DNA of 64,000 nucleotides from JBJXGE01 sp046154185. GTDB lineage: Bacteria > Planctomycetota > UBA8108 > UBA1146 > JAJFFE01. The stretch covers positions 258,725-322,724 of the forward strand of contig JBJXGE010000070.1 in NCBI GenBank assembly GCA_046154185.1. Reading direction: 5' to 3'. The notes under the pieces are model-generated. The model was not told the DNA's origin. It worked only from the letters and a program-made list of their open reading frames with translations, and searched no databases. The translations under genes and the position numbers were made by a program. Positions 18,293-27,890 of the stretch are shown here, one piece after another (the stretch's first letter is position 1; each line of letters begins with the position of its first letter).

Positions 18293-20929
18293 ATGAAATT
18301 CGAAGCGAGCGCGCACCAGCTGCGCGGTGTGGCGGTTCTGCTTTTGCTCGCCATCACGTCCACGTCGACATTCGCGCAATCGACGGTGCCAAGCACGTCC
18401 AAGATCAACGACGCTTTCGGATTGAAAACGGCAACTACCCAAGTGCTGAATTTCGATGCAGCGCCGGAACTCGGCCGCGTCGCGTTTCGCGTCGAACTGC
18501 CGGGAATCGGCCCGCTCAGTTGCGAATTGACGAAACACTCGCTGCGCGCCGACGGATTTCAACTGTTCGTGAGTGACGCTGCCGGCACGCTGACGAGCGT
18601 GACGCCGCCCGAAATTCAGACGTATCGCGGGACGTTCCTCGAAGCCCCAGACCTCGAAGTGCGCGCGTCCTACTCGGCCGGCGAATTGCGCGCCGTCGTG
18701 ATCGGACCGAATCAGAGTTGGGGAATCCAGTCGCTGCGCGAGCACGGTATCGTCGCCGCGCCGGGCGAGCACGTCGTGTATCGTGTCGAAGATGCCCTGG
18801 CGCCGCCCGGCGTGTGCGGCGTCGCGGCGAGCGGCGGCGGCGCGGGCCCGAGCGGCGGCAGTAGCCCATTCGGTCCCGGCACGATGGAAGTCTGCGAGAT
18901 CGCGGTCGATGCCGACTTCGAGTTTTACCAGGCCAAGGGCAGCAGCGTCCCCGCAACCGTGAGCGACATCGAAAGTGTGCTCAACGCCGTCGAAGCGATC
19001 TATGAGGCGCCGACGATTCTCATCACGTACGAAGTCACCGTGATTGTCGTGCGAACCGCCGCCGGCACCTACACGACCAGCGACCCGGGCTCGCTCTTGA
19101 ATCAATTCGAGAATCTGTGGGAGTCCTCCGCGCCGGAGTCGACCATCAGTCGAGATGTCGCGCATCTTTTCACTGGTCGCAATCTCTCGGGCTCCGTCAT
19201 CGGCATCGCGAATCTGTTTGGGATTTGTAACAACCAGTCCTACGGCTTGTCGGAGAGCACGTGTTGCGGCGGCTTCTCCACCCGCGTCGCGCTGACGGCG
19301 CACGAGCTCGGCCATAACTGGAGTTCGCTACACTGCGACGCCCAGGCCGATTGTCGCATCATGTGCTCGGGGCTCGGCGGTTGCGACGGTCTGTCGCCGC
19401 TGACGTTCGAGCCGGCGTCCGTGAATCAAATCCTCGACTACAAGGACTCGCGGATGTGCTTGCAGCCCGCGGTACCCACGCATCCGCTGCCGTTTGTCGA
19501 GACGGTCGAGACATTGTCGATTTCCAGCGGCCGGTGGTCGTACATCGATGGCGCGAGCGCCAGTACGCTCGCGGTCGCCGAGCCGAGTGCGCCCAACTCC
19601 GTGCGACTCAATGCGGCCGGTAGCGCGCTCTACCTCGATGATGACTTGCGCAGCACGTTCATCGCGCTCGGTGGCACCATCGCGCCACAGCTCCAATACG
19701 CGACGCAACATCGTGGCGTGCCTGCCGGGGGGCAGTTGTTCGTCGAGTACTGGGCGAGCAACATGAGTTGGGTCGTGCTCAATACTCTGACGTCCGATGG
19801 CGTCGATGAAAACGTGTTCACGCCGTTCACGCACGCCTTGCCGGTGAGCGCGCGTCACAATGAGTTTCGAGTGCGGTTTCGCGCGGCCGTCAGCGACACG
19901 AGTCACAACTGGTTCGTCGATGACATTAGCGTGTCCGAAGGTCCGCCCCCGCCGCCGGCCCCGCCCGAACTCATCGCGATTCTGCCGACGACCGGGCCGC
20001 TCATCGGCGGCACTGTCATCACGATCTACGGTGAGAACATCAACTCGACCGCGCAAGTCACTGTCGGCGGGCAGCCGCTCGTGAGCCCGCAGTATCTCGG
20101 CACCACCGAAATCGTCGGGCTCGCGCCGGCAAACGGGGCGCCTGGGGCAGTTTCCGTGAGTCTCTCCCAACCCTCCGGCACGGACACATTGCCGAACGCG
20201 TACATTTACTCGACCAACGCCGTTTCGATTCAGAATACGGTTGCCGCCGCCGGCGGGAACGTCGACGTGTTGGTGTTCGGCTCGAACGACTTGAATCTGT
20301 CCGGCTTCTCTTTGGCCGTGAATTTCGACACGGCGTTTCTTGACATTGTGGCGGTCACAGTCGCCGGCACCGACGTCGCCACCGCCGAATTCGTCGCGCC
20401 GAACCTAAATAATGATCTGGAACCCGGCACTTGGTGGACGCTCGGCGTGTTGTTCGATCTCAGTCCGCCGGTCAGTTCGGTGCTCACGCCGGGCGCGAAT
20501 CGGACGTTTGCGCGTGCGCAGTATGCGATCGATCCGCTCGCCTTTGTTGGACAGGTGTTGCCACTCGTGCTCGAGAATGGCGTCGGTGTGCCGCCGGTCG
20601 ACAACGTTTTTGCGCTCTCAGTCGGCGCATCGGCGATTCCGACGCTCGGCCCCGGACAGATCTCGATCGTGGCGACGGCCTTTGTCAGGGGCGACGCAAA
20701 TTTCGATGGCGCCGTCAACATCGCAGACGTCGTCGCGAATCTCGAGTTTCAGTTCGCGGGGCTCGGCGCGCCTTGCCTCGACGCGCTGGATGTCAACGAC
20801 GACAGCGTCATCAACATCGCGGATCCTATCTACGCCTTGAACTATCAATTCTCGGCGGGGCCCCCACCGCTGCCACCTTTCCCGCTCGCGGGCGTCGACC
20901 CCACCGCGGACTTACTCGACTGTTTTTGA
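18293..20929 (+). CDS. Secreted metzincin (M12B-like) metalloprotease with TIG, cohesin-like and dockerin-like modules
   Basis: An 878-aa exported protein. It has a signal peptide (about 1-28), a propeptide-like region, and a zinc protease domain with HELGHNWSSLH (H337, E338, H341, H347) and a Met-turn IMCSG (M357), as in adamalysin-like metzincins. The Gly usual in the zinc motif is Ser. A linker and jelly-roll-like region follow, then a TIG/IPT domain (about 559-645), a cohesin-like beta domain (about 650-795) and two dockerin-like calcium loops (GDANFDGAVNIAD, DVNDDSVINIAD) ending in DPTADLLDC. AAGG lies 9 nt before the ATG. It is likely an extracellular or surface protease; the substrate is unknown. 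Having cohesin-like and dockerin-like parts in one chain is unusual. Confidence 0.82.
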   Translation: MKFEASAHQLRGVAVLLLLAITSTSTFAQSTVPSTSKINDAFGLKTATTQVLNFDAAPELGRVAFRVELPGIGPLSCELTKHSLRADGFQLFVSDAAGTLTSVTPPEIQTYRGTFLEAPDLEVRASYSAGELRAVVIGPNQSWGIQSLREHGIVAAPGEHVVYRVEDALAPPGVCGVAASGGGAGPSGGSSPFGPGTMEVCEIAVDADFEFYQAKGSSVPATVSDIESVLNAVEAIYEAPTILITYEVTVIVVRTAAGTYTTSDPGSLLNQFENLWESSAPESTISRDVAHLFTGRNLSGSVIGIANLFGICNNQSYGLSESTCCGGFSTRVALTAHELGHNWSSLHCDAQADCRIMCSGLGGCDGLSPLTFEPASVNQILDYKDSRMCLQPAVPTHPLPFVETVETLSISSGRWSYIDGASASTLAVAEPSAPNSVRLNAAGSALYLDDDLRSTFIALGGTIAPQLQYATQHRGVPAGGQLFVEYWASNMSWVVLNTLTSDGVDENVFTPFTHALPVSARHNEFRVRFRAAVSDTSHNWFVDDISVSEGPPPPPAPPELIAILPTTGPLIGGTVITIYGENINSTAQVTVGGQPLVSPQYLGTTEIVGLAPANGAPGAVSVSLSQPSGTDTLPNAYIYSTNAVSIQNTVAAAGGNVDVLVFGSNDLNLSGFSLAVNFDTAFLDIVAVTVAGTDVATAEFVAPNLNNDLEPGTWWTLGVLFDLSPPVSSVLTPGANRTFARAQYAIDPLAFVGQVLPLVLENGVGVPPVDNVFALSVGASAIPTLGPGQISIVATAFVRGDANFDGAVNIADVVANLEFQFAGLGAPCLDALDVNDDSVINIADPIYALNYQFSAGPPPLPPFPLAGVDPTADLLDCF

Positions 20930-20957
20930 TCGGCGCCGGCGGTTACAAAGTCACCCC

Positions 20958-21503
20958 ATGACGATCACGCGGAGTGAGGCGCAAGCGATTCTCGACAGCA
21001 TGATGAGCGATCGGGCGCTGCGCGCGCACGTTCGCTCCGTCGAGATTGTCATGGCGGCGCTCGCCGCCCGCCTCGGCGAGCCGACCGACGTTTGGGCCAT
21101 TGCGGGCCTCTTGCACGACGCCGATTACGAACGGTGGCCCGACGAACACCCGAATCGCATCGTCGCACTCTTGCGCGAGCGCGGTGAGGAAGCGATCGCG
21201 CACGCGATCTCGGCCCATCACACGCGCTGGGGCGTCGCGTACGAGTCCCGGCTCGATCGCGCCCTCCTTGCGTGCGACGAGATCACCGGCTTCGTGATCG
21301 CAGTCGCGCGCGTGCGCCCGCTGAAACTGCAAGATCTCACCGCCGCAAGCGTCATCAAGAAACTCAAGGACAAGGCCTTCGCCCGCGGCGTCGAGCGCGA
21401 AGAAGTCACCAAAGGAGCCGAACTATTCGAAGTCGATCTCAAAGAGCACATAGCATTCATTATCGAGACACTCCGACCCCACGAGGGCGAGCTCATTGTA
21501 TGA
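20958..21503 (+). CDS. HD-domain phosphohydrolase
   Basis: A 181-aa cytoplasmic protein with the HD superfamily metal site: H24, H53-D54 (LLHDAD), later His near 86-87 and an Asp in LLACDEI. HD proteins of this size commonly act on nucleotides or phosphate esters; the substrate is unknown. It begins 28 bp after the metalloprotease gene, and its stop overlaps the next start (ATGA), so it heads a three-gene overlapping set. Confidence 0.8.
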   Translation: MTITRSEAQAILDSMMSDRALRAHVRSVEIVMAALAARLGEPTDVWAIAGLLHDADYERWPDEHPNRIVALLRERGEEAIAHAISAHHTRWGVAYESRLDRALLACDEITGFVIAVARVRPLKLQDLTAASVIKKLKDKAFARGVEREEVTKGAELFEVDLKEHIAFIIETLRPHEGELIV

Positions 21504-22996
21504 ACACGCGTCACGTCGTGTTCTTCGTCGCGCTCGCTTCGCTGGCCACGTCGCTCGGCTGCCAATCGATTTTTCAACCGACGTTACCGCCGCCGATTCC
21601 ACGTGTGCTGATGATCGGCATCGGCGGGTTACGGCCCGATGCGTTGACGGCCAGCGAAGCCCCGAATCTAGCGCTGTTGATGGAGAACGGCTGTTACAGC
21701 GCGCTCGCACAGGCGAGCGCGCACACGACCAGCGGCGCGGGTTGGTCGAGCGTGTTGACCGGCGTCTGGCCGGACAAACACGGCGGCGTCGATGACGAAC
21801 TCAAGGGGACGCACTTCGACCGTTATCCGCATATTTTTTCGCGTCTGAAGGCTGCGCGACCCGAGGCCGTCACCGGTAGTTTCGTCGATTGGCCGCCGAT
21901 CGATCGCAAAATTTTGCCGACAGCGGGCGCCGACGTGCGCTGGTGTTGCGATGTAAGAGATCGCGGCGATGAGCAAGTTGCTGCGAAAGCGAGCGAAGTG
22001 CTACTCACCCACAATCTCGATTTCGCGTTCGTATTCTTCGGCGATGTCGTGGAGTCCGGTCGCGAGCATGGATTTCATCCAGGCGTCACGGAGTATGCGG
22101 CCGCCGTGAAGCGCGTCGACGCGCACGTCGGCCGACTCCTTGACGCGCTGCGCGCGCGACCGATGATCGCGCGCGAAGATTGGCTTGTACTTGTGACGAC
22201 CGATCACGGCGGCACGATCGACGGCCAAGCGGGACGCGACGAGCCGCTGCATCGAAACACTTTGGCAATCGTGAGCGGCGCGACCGCGCGGCGCGGACGC
22301 CTGGTCGAAAACGTCAATCAAGTGGATCTCGTGGTGACGGCGTTGGCGCATCTCAACGTCGCCATCGACCCGGCGTGGCAACTGGACGGACGAAAGATCG
22401 GTCTCGCTCGAAACGTTGCGCGTTACGGCGACAACCTCATCTACAACGGCAACGCCGAGCTTTCGAGCGGCCATGACGCCCCGACGCAGAACGCCGGCGT
22501 CGCGGGTTGGATCGACCTCGGCGCAATGACCGTCGTGCCGCACGGCGTTGTGCTCGAGATTCCCGGCGCGACGCTCGCGAGCAGCTTGGGTGAACGACTC
22601 TTTAGTGGTGGCGCGAGCAAACTCAGCCGCATCGCGCAAGTTATCGATCTAGAGCCGTTCGTCGCCGATATCGATCAAGACCGGGTGGCGTTCGACTTCG
22701 CAGCGTATCTCGGCGGGCACGCCGATCAGCGCGACCAGGCGTCCGTGCATGCCGAGATTCTCGACGCCAATGGCGGTGTGTTGGCGCGCACGCAGCTCGG
22801 ACCCGTGACGCTGGCCATGCGCCGCGCGGCGTCGCCTGATCGACCGGCCGGTAAGACGGGGCTTTGGCAACAAGCGACCACGGGTCGCATGCCGAAGGCG
22901 GCGCGCAGCGTGCGCATCACGCTGCTGGCGGAAGCCGCGGATGAAGACAATCGAGGGTATGCCGACGATCTCACATTCGTGCTCAAGACGAATTAG
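21500..22996 (+). CDS. Alkaline-phosphatase-superfamily (type I phosphodiesterase-like) protein with altered metal site
   Basis: A 498-aa exported protein, possibly a lipoprotein (Cys after a short hydrophobic leader, TSLGC, not a perfect lipobox). The alkaline phosphatase/nucleotide pyrophosphatase fold is indicated by LRPDAL, the nucleophile region AHTTSGAGWSSVLTGVWPDK and a later metal motif TTDHGGT. At residue 42 the first metal-binding Asp of the usual I-D-G-L-R-P-D motif is Gly (ATC GGC GGG). One base change would restore it, so activity may be reduced or lost. The C-terminal 170 residues form a beta-rich domain. The ATG overlaps the HD gene stop; the end overlaps the next gene by 56 bp. 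Confidence 0.75.
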   Translation: MNTRHVVFFVALASLATSLGCQSIFQPTLPPPIPRVLMIGIGGLRPDALTASEAPNLALLMENGCYSALAQASAHTTSGAGWSSVLTGVWPDKHGGVDDELKGTHFDRYPHIFSRLKAARPEAVTGSFVDWPPIDRKILPTAGADVRWCCDVRDRGDEQVAAKASEVLLTHNLDFAFVFFGDVVESGREHGFHPGVTEYAAAVKRVDAHVGRLLDALRARPMIAREDWLVLVTTDHGGTIDGQAGRDEPLHRNTLAIVSGATARRGRLVENVNQVDLVVTALAHLNVAIDPAWQLDGRKIGLARNVARYGDNLIYNGNAELSSGHDAPTQNAGVAGWIDLGAMTVVPHGVVLEIPGATLASSLGERLFSGGASKLSRIAQVIDLEPFVADIDQDRVAFDFAAYLGGHADQRDQASVHAEILDANGGVLARTQLGPVTLAMRRAASPDRPAGKTGLWQQATTGRMPKAARSVRITLLAEAADEDNRGYADDLTFVLKTN

Positions 22997-24221
22997 TTGC
23001 CTTTTGCGCGGCGCTTCGGCGACCGGGCTGGCGGTCGTCCTCGGCGCGGTTTGCCTCAGCACGTTTCGTCAGCACTCGTGCTCGGCCGAACCGAATGTCA
23101 ACTACGCGAACGATCTCTCCGCGTTTTTCGTCGAACTCGACGCGCATTATCCCTTTTTCGATTTGAAGGACATTCGCAAGGAGTGGGAGCGCAAGAAGCC
23201 GCTGTGGCTCAAGGCGGCGCAACGCGCCAAGGCCGACGCGGAATTCGCGCGCATCGTGATCGAAGCGATGAAGTGCTTGCGCGACGCGCATCTGAGTTTC
23301 ACGGATCTCAAAGTGAAGCTGCCGCCGGAGCCGGAATTCTATCCCGGCCTCAGTCTGATGCCCGCCGCGAAGAACCGAGTCGTCGTGCTCGCGACGAGTC
23401 CCAATCTGGCGAGCACGCTCAAGAGCGGAATGGTCATCACCAAGATCGACGGGCAATCGGCGCGTAAACTGCTCGAAGCCCGGAGCGTCGCGAGCTGGCA
23501 GGCGGGCGGACATTTTTCGAGCCCGCAACGCGCCCGGTTTTTTGCGTATCGATTTGCGCTGAGCGGGAAACGCGGCGACAAACACACGATTCACTACCTC
23601 GACGGCAAGCAAGAACGGAGCCTAGAACTCGTTTCGACGCTGGAAGCGGACGATTGGCCGCACAACTATCATCAGCCACCAGCGCTCGAGCAGAGCGCTA
23701 AATCCGTCTGGCACGCGGCCATTGAGTCGACAGGCTACATCTACTTGCGCCGCATCGATGAGTCGGTGGCCGATGGTGTTCGCAAGGCCATCGACGCACA
23801 CGCTGGAGTGACGAGTTGGATCGTGGACCTGTCCGGCAATACCGGGGGCGGCTACGACGACGCGCTGCTCGCTGAATTCAAGCGGCTCACTCAACCCGTC
23901 GCCGTCATCATCGACGCCGGCTGCATATCGGCGGGTGAGACCGTGGCGCGCGACTTGGTGCGCATCGCGAACGCGCGGCTGTTCGGCGAAACGACGGCCG
24001 GATCATCGAGCAGCAAAAAGGAATGGGCATTTCCGAGCGGCTTCGCGCGCGTGCGCTACTCGGTCGACAGCCGCAAAGGCGCCGACGGCAAACTCATCGA
24101 ATTCAACGGCATCGTGCCGCACGAATTCGTCGAAGCCGACCCGAGCGAAGTCCAGGCGGGCAAAAACAGCGGCATCGAGCGCGCGCTCGTCTATTTGCGC
24201 GCGACCAAAAAGCCGAGATAA
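22941..24221 (+). CDS. S41-family-like serine protease (C-terminal processing peptidase type)
   Basis: A 426-aa protein with an N-terminal hydrophobic segment (about 20-43; signal or anchor). The N-terminal part resembles the helical region of S41 proteins (VELDAHYPFFD, LRDAHLSF), and a PDZ-like stretch lies around SGMVITKIDGQSARKLL. The C-terminal catalytic half has DLSGNTGGGYDDALL and the nucleophile site GCISAGE (S330, E333). S41 enzymes cleave protein C-termini or unfolded peptides outside the cytoplasm. The ATG at 22941 overlaps the upstream gene and has GGAAG 6 nt before it. It converges on the lipoprotein gene with an 11-bp gap. Confidence 0.78.
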   Translation: MKTIEGMPTISHSCSRRISCLLRGASATGLAVVLGAVCLSTFRQHSCSAEPNVNYANDLSAFFVELDAHYPFFDLKDIRKEWERKKPLWLKAAQRAKADAEFARIVIEAMKCLRDAHLSFTDLKVKLPPEPEFYPGLSLMPAAKNRVVVLATSPNLASTLKSGMVITKIDGQSARKLLEARSVASWQAGGHFSSPQRARFFAYRFALSGKRGDKHTIHYLDGKQERSLELVSTLEADDWPHNYHQPPALEQSAKSVWHAAIESTGYIYLRRIDESVADGVRKAIDAHAGVTSWIVDLSGNTGGGYDDALLAEFKRLTQPVAVIIDAGCISAGETVARDLVRIANARLFGETTAGSSSSKKEWAFPSGFARVRYSVDSRKGADGKLIEFNGIVPHEFVEADPSEVQAGKNSGIERALVYLRATKKPR

Positions 24222-24232
24222 CGCGCGCGCGC

Positions 24233-25924
24233 TTACGGTTGCGGCCGCAGAAAGATCAGGCCGGCAGCCGTGATGGGAAACTCCGAAGTCGCCCCCGCCG
24301 TGACGACGAGATTCGGCACCGGCGGCGCGCCGAGTGTGTCGATCCAGTTCATGGGCGCATTGACTCCATCGGGATTGCCGATGAGATCGTTCGGCACCAA
24401 CTCGAAGGCGACCTCCACCATCGGTTCTGGGTCGGGGGCAATCAGCGAAAACGCGGACGTGAAACTGAAGATCGTGCCAACGGTGATGCCGTTCGGAAGC
24501 AAGCTCGCCTGAAAGTAGTCGGCGCCCGCACCGCCACCGAGCGCGAGCAGAGCAGCGCCGGGATTGACGGCCACGGCATCGAGGAAATTCGTGTCGTAGC
24601 TCAGACCCACACTCACGCCCGACATCGCGCCGGGTGGCGCACCCGGCCCGAGTTCTTCGAGCACGTATAAGACTTCTGTGAACGAGCCTTGGCCGGACGC
24701 CAAATTGTAGAGCACTGTTTGCGCGGGCGCGAAAAAGTAAAAGTCGGGCGCCAGCGGTCCGGCGACGTATTGGATTGCGGCATCCACCAGGCTCGGCGTG
24801 ATGGTCTGACCGCCGATCGCCACGCTGTTCGCGCCGCCGCTTGGGTCCCACGTCAAGGCGGCCACGACGCCATCGAAGTCGCCGCGCAGACCACCGAGGT
24901 TTGAGAAACACATCAACGTTGCGACTTGTTGCGGCGTATCGATGATCAATTGTTCACCGCTGGCCGAAATGACGATCTCGATGGACACCGAGCTGCCGTC
25001 GTTCATGACACCGAAAAACTCCGGCCCGCTGCCGCCGTTGAGACTCGCAAGCGCCGGCCCTTCGGACACACTGAGCACGACGATGTAGCGCGAGTCGTAG
25101 TCGAGCTTCATGTCGATTCCGTCGATCGCCGGCGGCGTCGGAGTCGGCGCTGCCAGCGCAACGAACAACCCTGAATTGAACGACGTCGCACCGGTGGCGG
25201 GACTATAGCTCGCGACTTGATCGAGCACGCGGAAATCGAGGTTGAAGCTCAACACGGTGAGCGTGACAGTCGCCGTCGAAGTGGCGCCGGCGGCGTCGCG
25301 GATCGTGTAGTCGAAACTATCGGCGCCCGCGAATGCTGCCGCTGGCGTATAGACAATCGCGCCGCCGACGATACTCGAGTTGCCACCGGCTGGCTGCGTG
25401 ACCTGCGTAATCGTCAGCGGCTCGGCATCGGCATCGGTGTCGTTCGCCAGTACGTCGACCGTGACGGCGGTCGATTGCAGCGTCGCGGCGGTGTCGTCAC
25501 TCGCCATCGGAAAGTCGTTTAGGGCCGTCACGTTGACGGTCACCGTCGCGGCGGCGCTCGCGTTGCCGGCGCTATCGCGAACGGCGTACGCAAAGAACTG
25601 CTGACCATTCGTATTTGGATTCGGCGTGTACATCACCGTGCCATCGCCTTGCAACACCGCGGTCCCGAGGAGGGCCGCGCTCAGCACAACGGTCAATGCA
25701 TCGCCATCGGGATCGCTGTCATTGGCGAGCACCGCGATCACGACCGCGGTGTCTTCCGCGGTCATCGCCGCATCCGCCACGGCGACGGGCGTTCCGTTCG
25801 GCGCCGCCGCCGCGCCGCCACCACCCCCTCCGCCGCCGCCTCCGCAAGAACTCAAAAAGGCAAGACTCAAAACGGCGATGCCACGGAGCGGGCTGGCGCC
25901 CCGAAGTGAAATGCTGCTGCTCAC
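24233..25924 (-). CDS. Large lipoprotein with cadherin-like repeats and two cohesin-like domains
   Basis: A 563-aa protein. The GTG start at 25924 has AAGGGA 6 nt upstream. The lipobox is LSSC (C27), followed by ten Gly as a spacer. Two cadherin-like/Big_9-type repeats follow, each with VLANDSDPDGD or VLANDTDADAE and TPNPNTNGQQFFAYAVRD-like strands. Two beta domains resembling cohesins make up the second half (MKLDYDSRYIVVLSVSEGP and VGLSYDTNFLDAVAVNPG are corresponding strands). It is probably anchored on the cell surface. If the cohesin-like domains bind dockerin-like tails, it could display other secreted proteins of this region; that is inference. Confidence 0.72.
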   Translation of the reverse strand: MSSSISLRGASPLRGIAVLSLAFLSSCGGGGGGGGGGAAAAPNGTPVAVADAAMTAEDTAVVIAVLANDSDPDGDALTVVLSAALLGTAVLQGDGTVMYTPNPNTNGQQFFAYAVRDSAGNASAAATVTVNVTALNDFPMASDDTAATLQSTAVTVDVLANDTDADAEPLTITQVTQPAGGNSSIVGGAIVYTPAAAFAGADSFDYTIRDAAGATSTATVTLTVLSFNLDFRVLDQVASYSPATGATSFNSGLFVALAAPTPTPPAIDGIDMKLDYDSRYIVVLSVSEGPALASLNGGSGPEFFGVMNDGSSVSIEIVISASGEQLIIDTPQQVATLMCFSNLGGLRGDFDGVVAALTWDPSGGANSVAIGGQTITPSLVDAAIQYVAGPLAPDFYFFAPAQTVLYNLASGQGSFTEVLYVLEELGPGAPPGAMSGVSVGLSYDTNFLDAVAVNPGAALLALGGGAGADYFQASLLPNGITVGTIFSFTSAFSLIAPDPEPMVEVAFELVPNDLIGNPDGVNAPMNWIDTLGAPPVPNLVVTAGATSEFPITAAGLIFLRPQP

Positions 25925-26119
25925 AATGATTCCCTTTCCCCGAGCCTGGTCGTGAAGGGCGATATTGTAGCAGTTCCCGCTGTGCGCGCGGGCTGGAAGT
26001 TGAAGGAGCTGCAGGATGCCGGCGCCGTTTGTCGCAGAATCGGTTGACTTGCCAGTTTGGCAAGGCGGCTGCACGTAGAGAGTCAACCGCCGGAACGCAC
26101 TCGGAAGGAGATCCGCAGA

Positions 26120-26674
26120 TTAGCGCGCTGTCGGCGCAGACGCGGCGGCAGTCTTGACGACGCACCAATGTCCGTGCTCATCGCGCGCGACGCAAAGTTC
26201 GCCGACGATGGAGGCGCCGTCGAACGACAGCCCGTACGTGCGGCGATCCGCAGCGGTCGTCGCGCGCTTGAAGAAGGTCAAGGCTCCGCCGGCGTGCGCG
26301 AAGGTTTGCGACCACTCGCGGAGGCGGCGTTCGTCGGCGGCGGTTGAGAGCCGCACGACCTCGGAGTCCAGCCCGTCGCGCAAGGCGTTCGTCAATTCCA
26401 CAACGGGAATCCCAGTCCGTTCGACGCGGCTCGCGGCGATGTCGACGGGCTGCGGATTTGCCGGCGCGTGGCCTGCTGCAATAGCGACCGCGGGCGCCCT
26501 GCGCGTCCGCTCCGGCACGCCAAGAGTCTCGACGACTTGCGTCGCGCAAACGACGATAACGACTGCGGCGCCTAACAATAATGTGAGCCGCAAGGCCCAG
26601 CGCGGCTCGGCGACAAACTCGCGCGGTTCCGGCAGCGGCACCGTGCGGGGAGCCTTGGGACAACTCTGCTGCAT
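26120..26674 (-). CDS. Uncharacterised single-pass membrane protein of the pilin operon
   Basis: A 184-aa protein with a cytoplasmic N-terminus, one membrane segment (about 27-45) and an extracytoplasmic C-terminal domain ending VARDEHGHWCVVKTAA. I do not recognise the family. The start follows AAGGA at 9 nt, and that site overlaps the stop of the upstream PilX-like gene, so it is the last gene of the minor-pilin operon. A part in pseudopilus assembly or regulation is possible by position only. Confidence 0.65.
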   Translation of the reverse strand: MQQSCPKAPRTVPLPEPREFVAEPRWALRLTLLLGAAVVIVVCATQVVETLGVPERTRRAPAVAIAAGHAPANPQPVDIAASRVERTGIPVVELTNALRDGLDSEVVRLSTAADERRLREWSQTFAHAGGALTFFKRATTAADRRTYGLSFDGASIVGELCVARDEHGHWCVVKTAAASAPTAR

Positions 26675-26686
26675 GACTGATATTCC

Positions 26687-27865
26687 TTAGTTGCCGACGC
26701 GCTGATAAGAGATCACCCGCGCGCTGTAATCGATGACTTGCGAGATGCCCTCGGCTGCGGCCAGCGCCGCGCTCGAATACTTGACCGCCGCATTTCCGGT
26801 GCGTCCCGCGAAGATATCTCCACTGCCCGTCACGGTGGATCCCGCGCCGGCGAGAGTGATCGACAGGCCGCCGATGATCGTTGCGTAGTTGTACATGCCG
26901 ACGAGCTGCGAGCCGGGCACTTCCGCGTTCCCGGTGAAATGCACAATGACCAAGCCGTGCCAAAACGTGGAGTCCTCCATGTGCAGGGCTTCCACCGTTG
27001 TTTGGTTGCTCGATTCGATCACGAGCGTGCCATGGCCCACGAAGTTCTGCCGCATGGTAAGCGTGTGATTGTCGCCCAAGTTCACATAGATGAGTTGCGG
27101 ATCGGCCGCCGTCCCATACGAGCCGATCTCCGTGTTGTCCCAACTGGCGGCGCCGGTAACGGCGATGTCGGCATTACTCCGCGCATAGGTCAGGAGGTCG
27201 TTAAAGACCTCGGTTTGGCCCGCCACGTCATTCGCGGTTTGCGCCGGCGTCCCGGCAAGCGACGCGCCGCCGGAAATGTCTACCACGACATCGACATCCA
27301 CGTAGCCCGGAATCGGTGACAACGCGACGCCATAGGTGGCCTGACTCTGATCGGCGAGCAACGCCCCACTCGCGTCGTGGTCCGCGCCGGAAATCGATGT
27401 CGCAGCGCGCACGCTCAACAGCAACTCGTCGTCATCAATGGTAACGCTCGGGTCGACATTGATCTGTATCGCGCCCTCCATGTCGAAGTTCGCCGTCAAC
27501 TCGAGGTGCATCTGAATCGTCTCGGACATCACGCCGGAAGTCGCCGAGCTGGTGATCGAGTAGACCGTCGCCGAAACCGGCGCGATGACGACATGCGCGC
27601 TACCGACGCCGAGCGGCTCGTCGAACGTCGTCGCGCCCAGCGTGCCATTACTCGCTCGCACTTTGAAGTTGCCGAGTTGCGCACCCGAGTCGGCCAAGTA
27701 AAACGCGGTGAGGTGATCGCGACTCTCCGCCCCAGCGCGCTGTTCGATGACCCCAAGGCTGCTCGCGCCGGCGGAAAGCGCCAGCAGCAGCACCAAGCAG
27801 AGCAAGAAGCAAATGAGCGCTGATCCGCGCTCGCGTGTTCGTTGACTGGACAATGCGTGCTCCAT
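26687..27865 (-). CDS. PilX-like pilus assembly protein
   Basis: A 392-aa protein whose N-terminus (RERGSALICFLLCLVLLLAL) is the PilX N-terminal type: a Gly, then a hydrophobic helix starting with Ser-Ala-Leu, and later FYLADSGAQ. The rest is a beta-rich extracytoplasmic domain without recognised motifs. PilX-type proteins are minor components at the tip of type IV pili or type II secretion pseudopili. It lies 25 bp after the PilW-like gene and 12 bp before the next. Confidence 0.72.
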   Translation of the reverse strand: MEHALSSQRTRERGSALICFLLCLVLLLALSAGASSLGVIEQRAGAESRDHLTAFYLADSGAQLGNFKVRASNGTLGATTFDEPLGVGSAHVVIAPVSATVYSITSSATSGVMSETIQMHLELTANFDMEGAIQINVDPSVTIDDDELLLSVRAATSISGADHDASGALLADQSQATYGVALSPIPGYVDVDVVVDISGGASLAGTPAQTANDVAGQTEVFNDLLTYARSNADIAVTGAASWDNTEIGSYGTAADPQLIYVNLGDNHTLTMRQNFVGHGTLVIESSNQTTVEALHMEDSTFWHGLVIVHFTGNAEVPGSQLVGMYNYATIIGGLSITLAGAGSTVTGSGDIFAGRTGNAAVKYSSAALAAAEGISQVIDYSARVISYQRVGN

Positions 27866-27890
27866 TTCTCCGCGACGATTCGCGCGCGAA

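Noticed and set aside
25800..25850. Run of Gly codons taken for a frameshift or repeat artefact
   Set aside because: It follows a lipobox Cys; poly-Gly spacers after the lipid anchor are common in lipoproteins, and the frame stays open.
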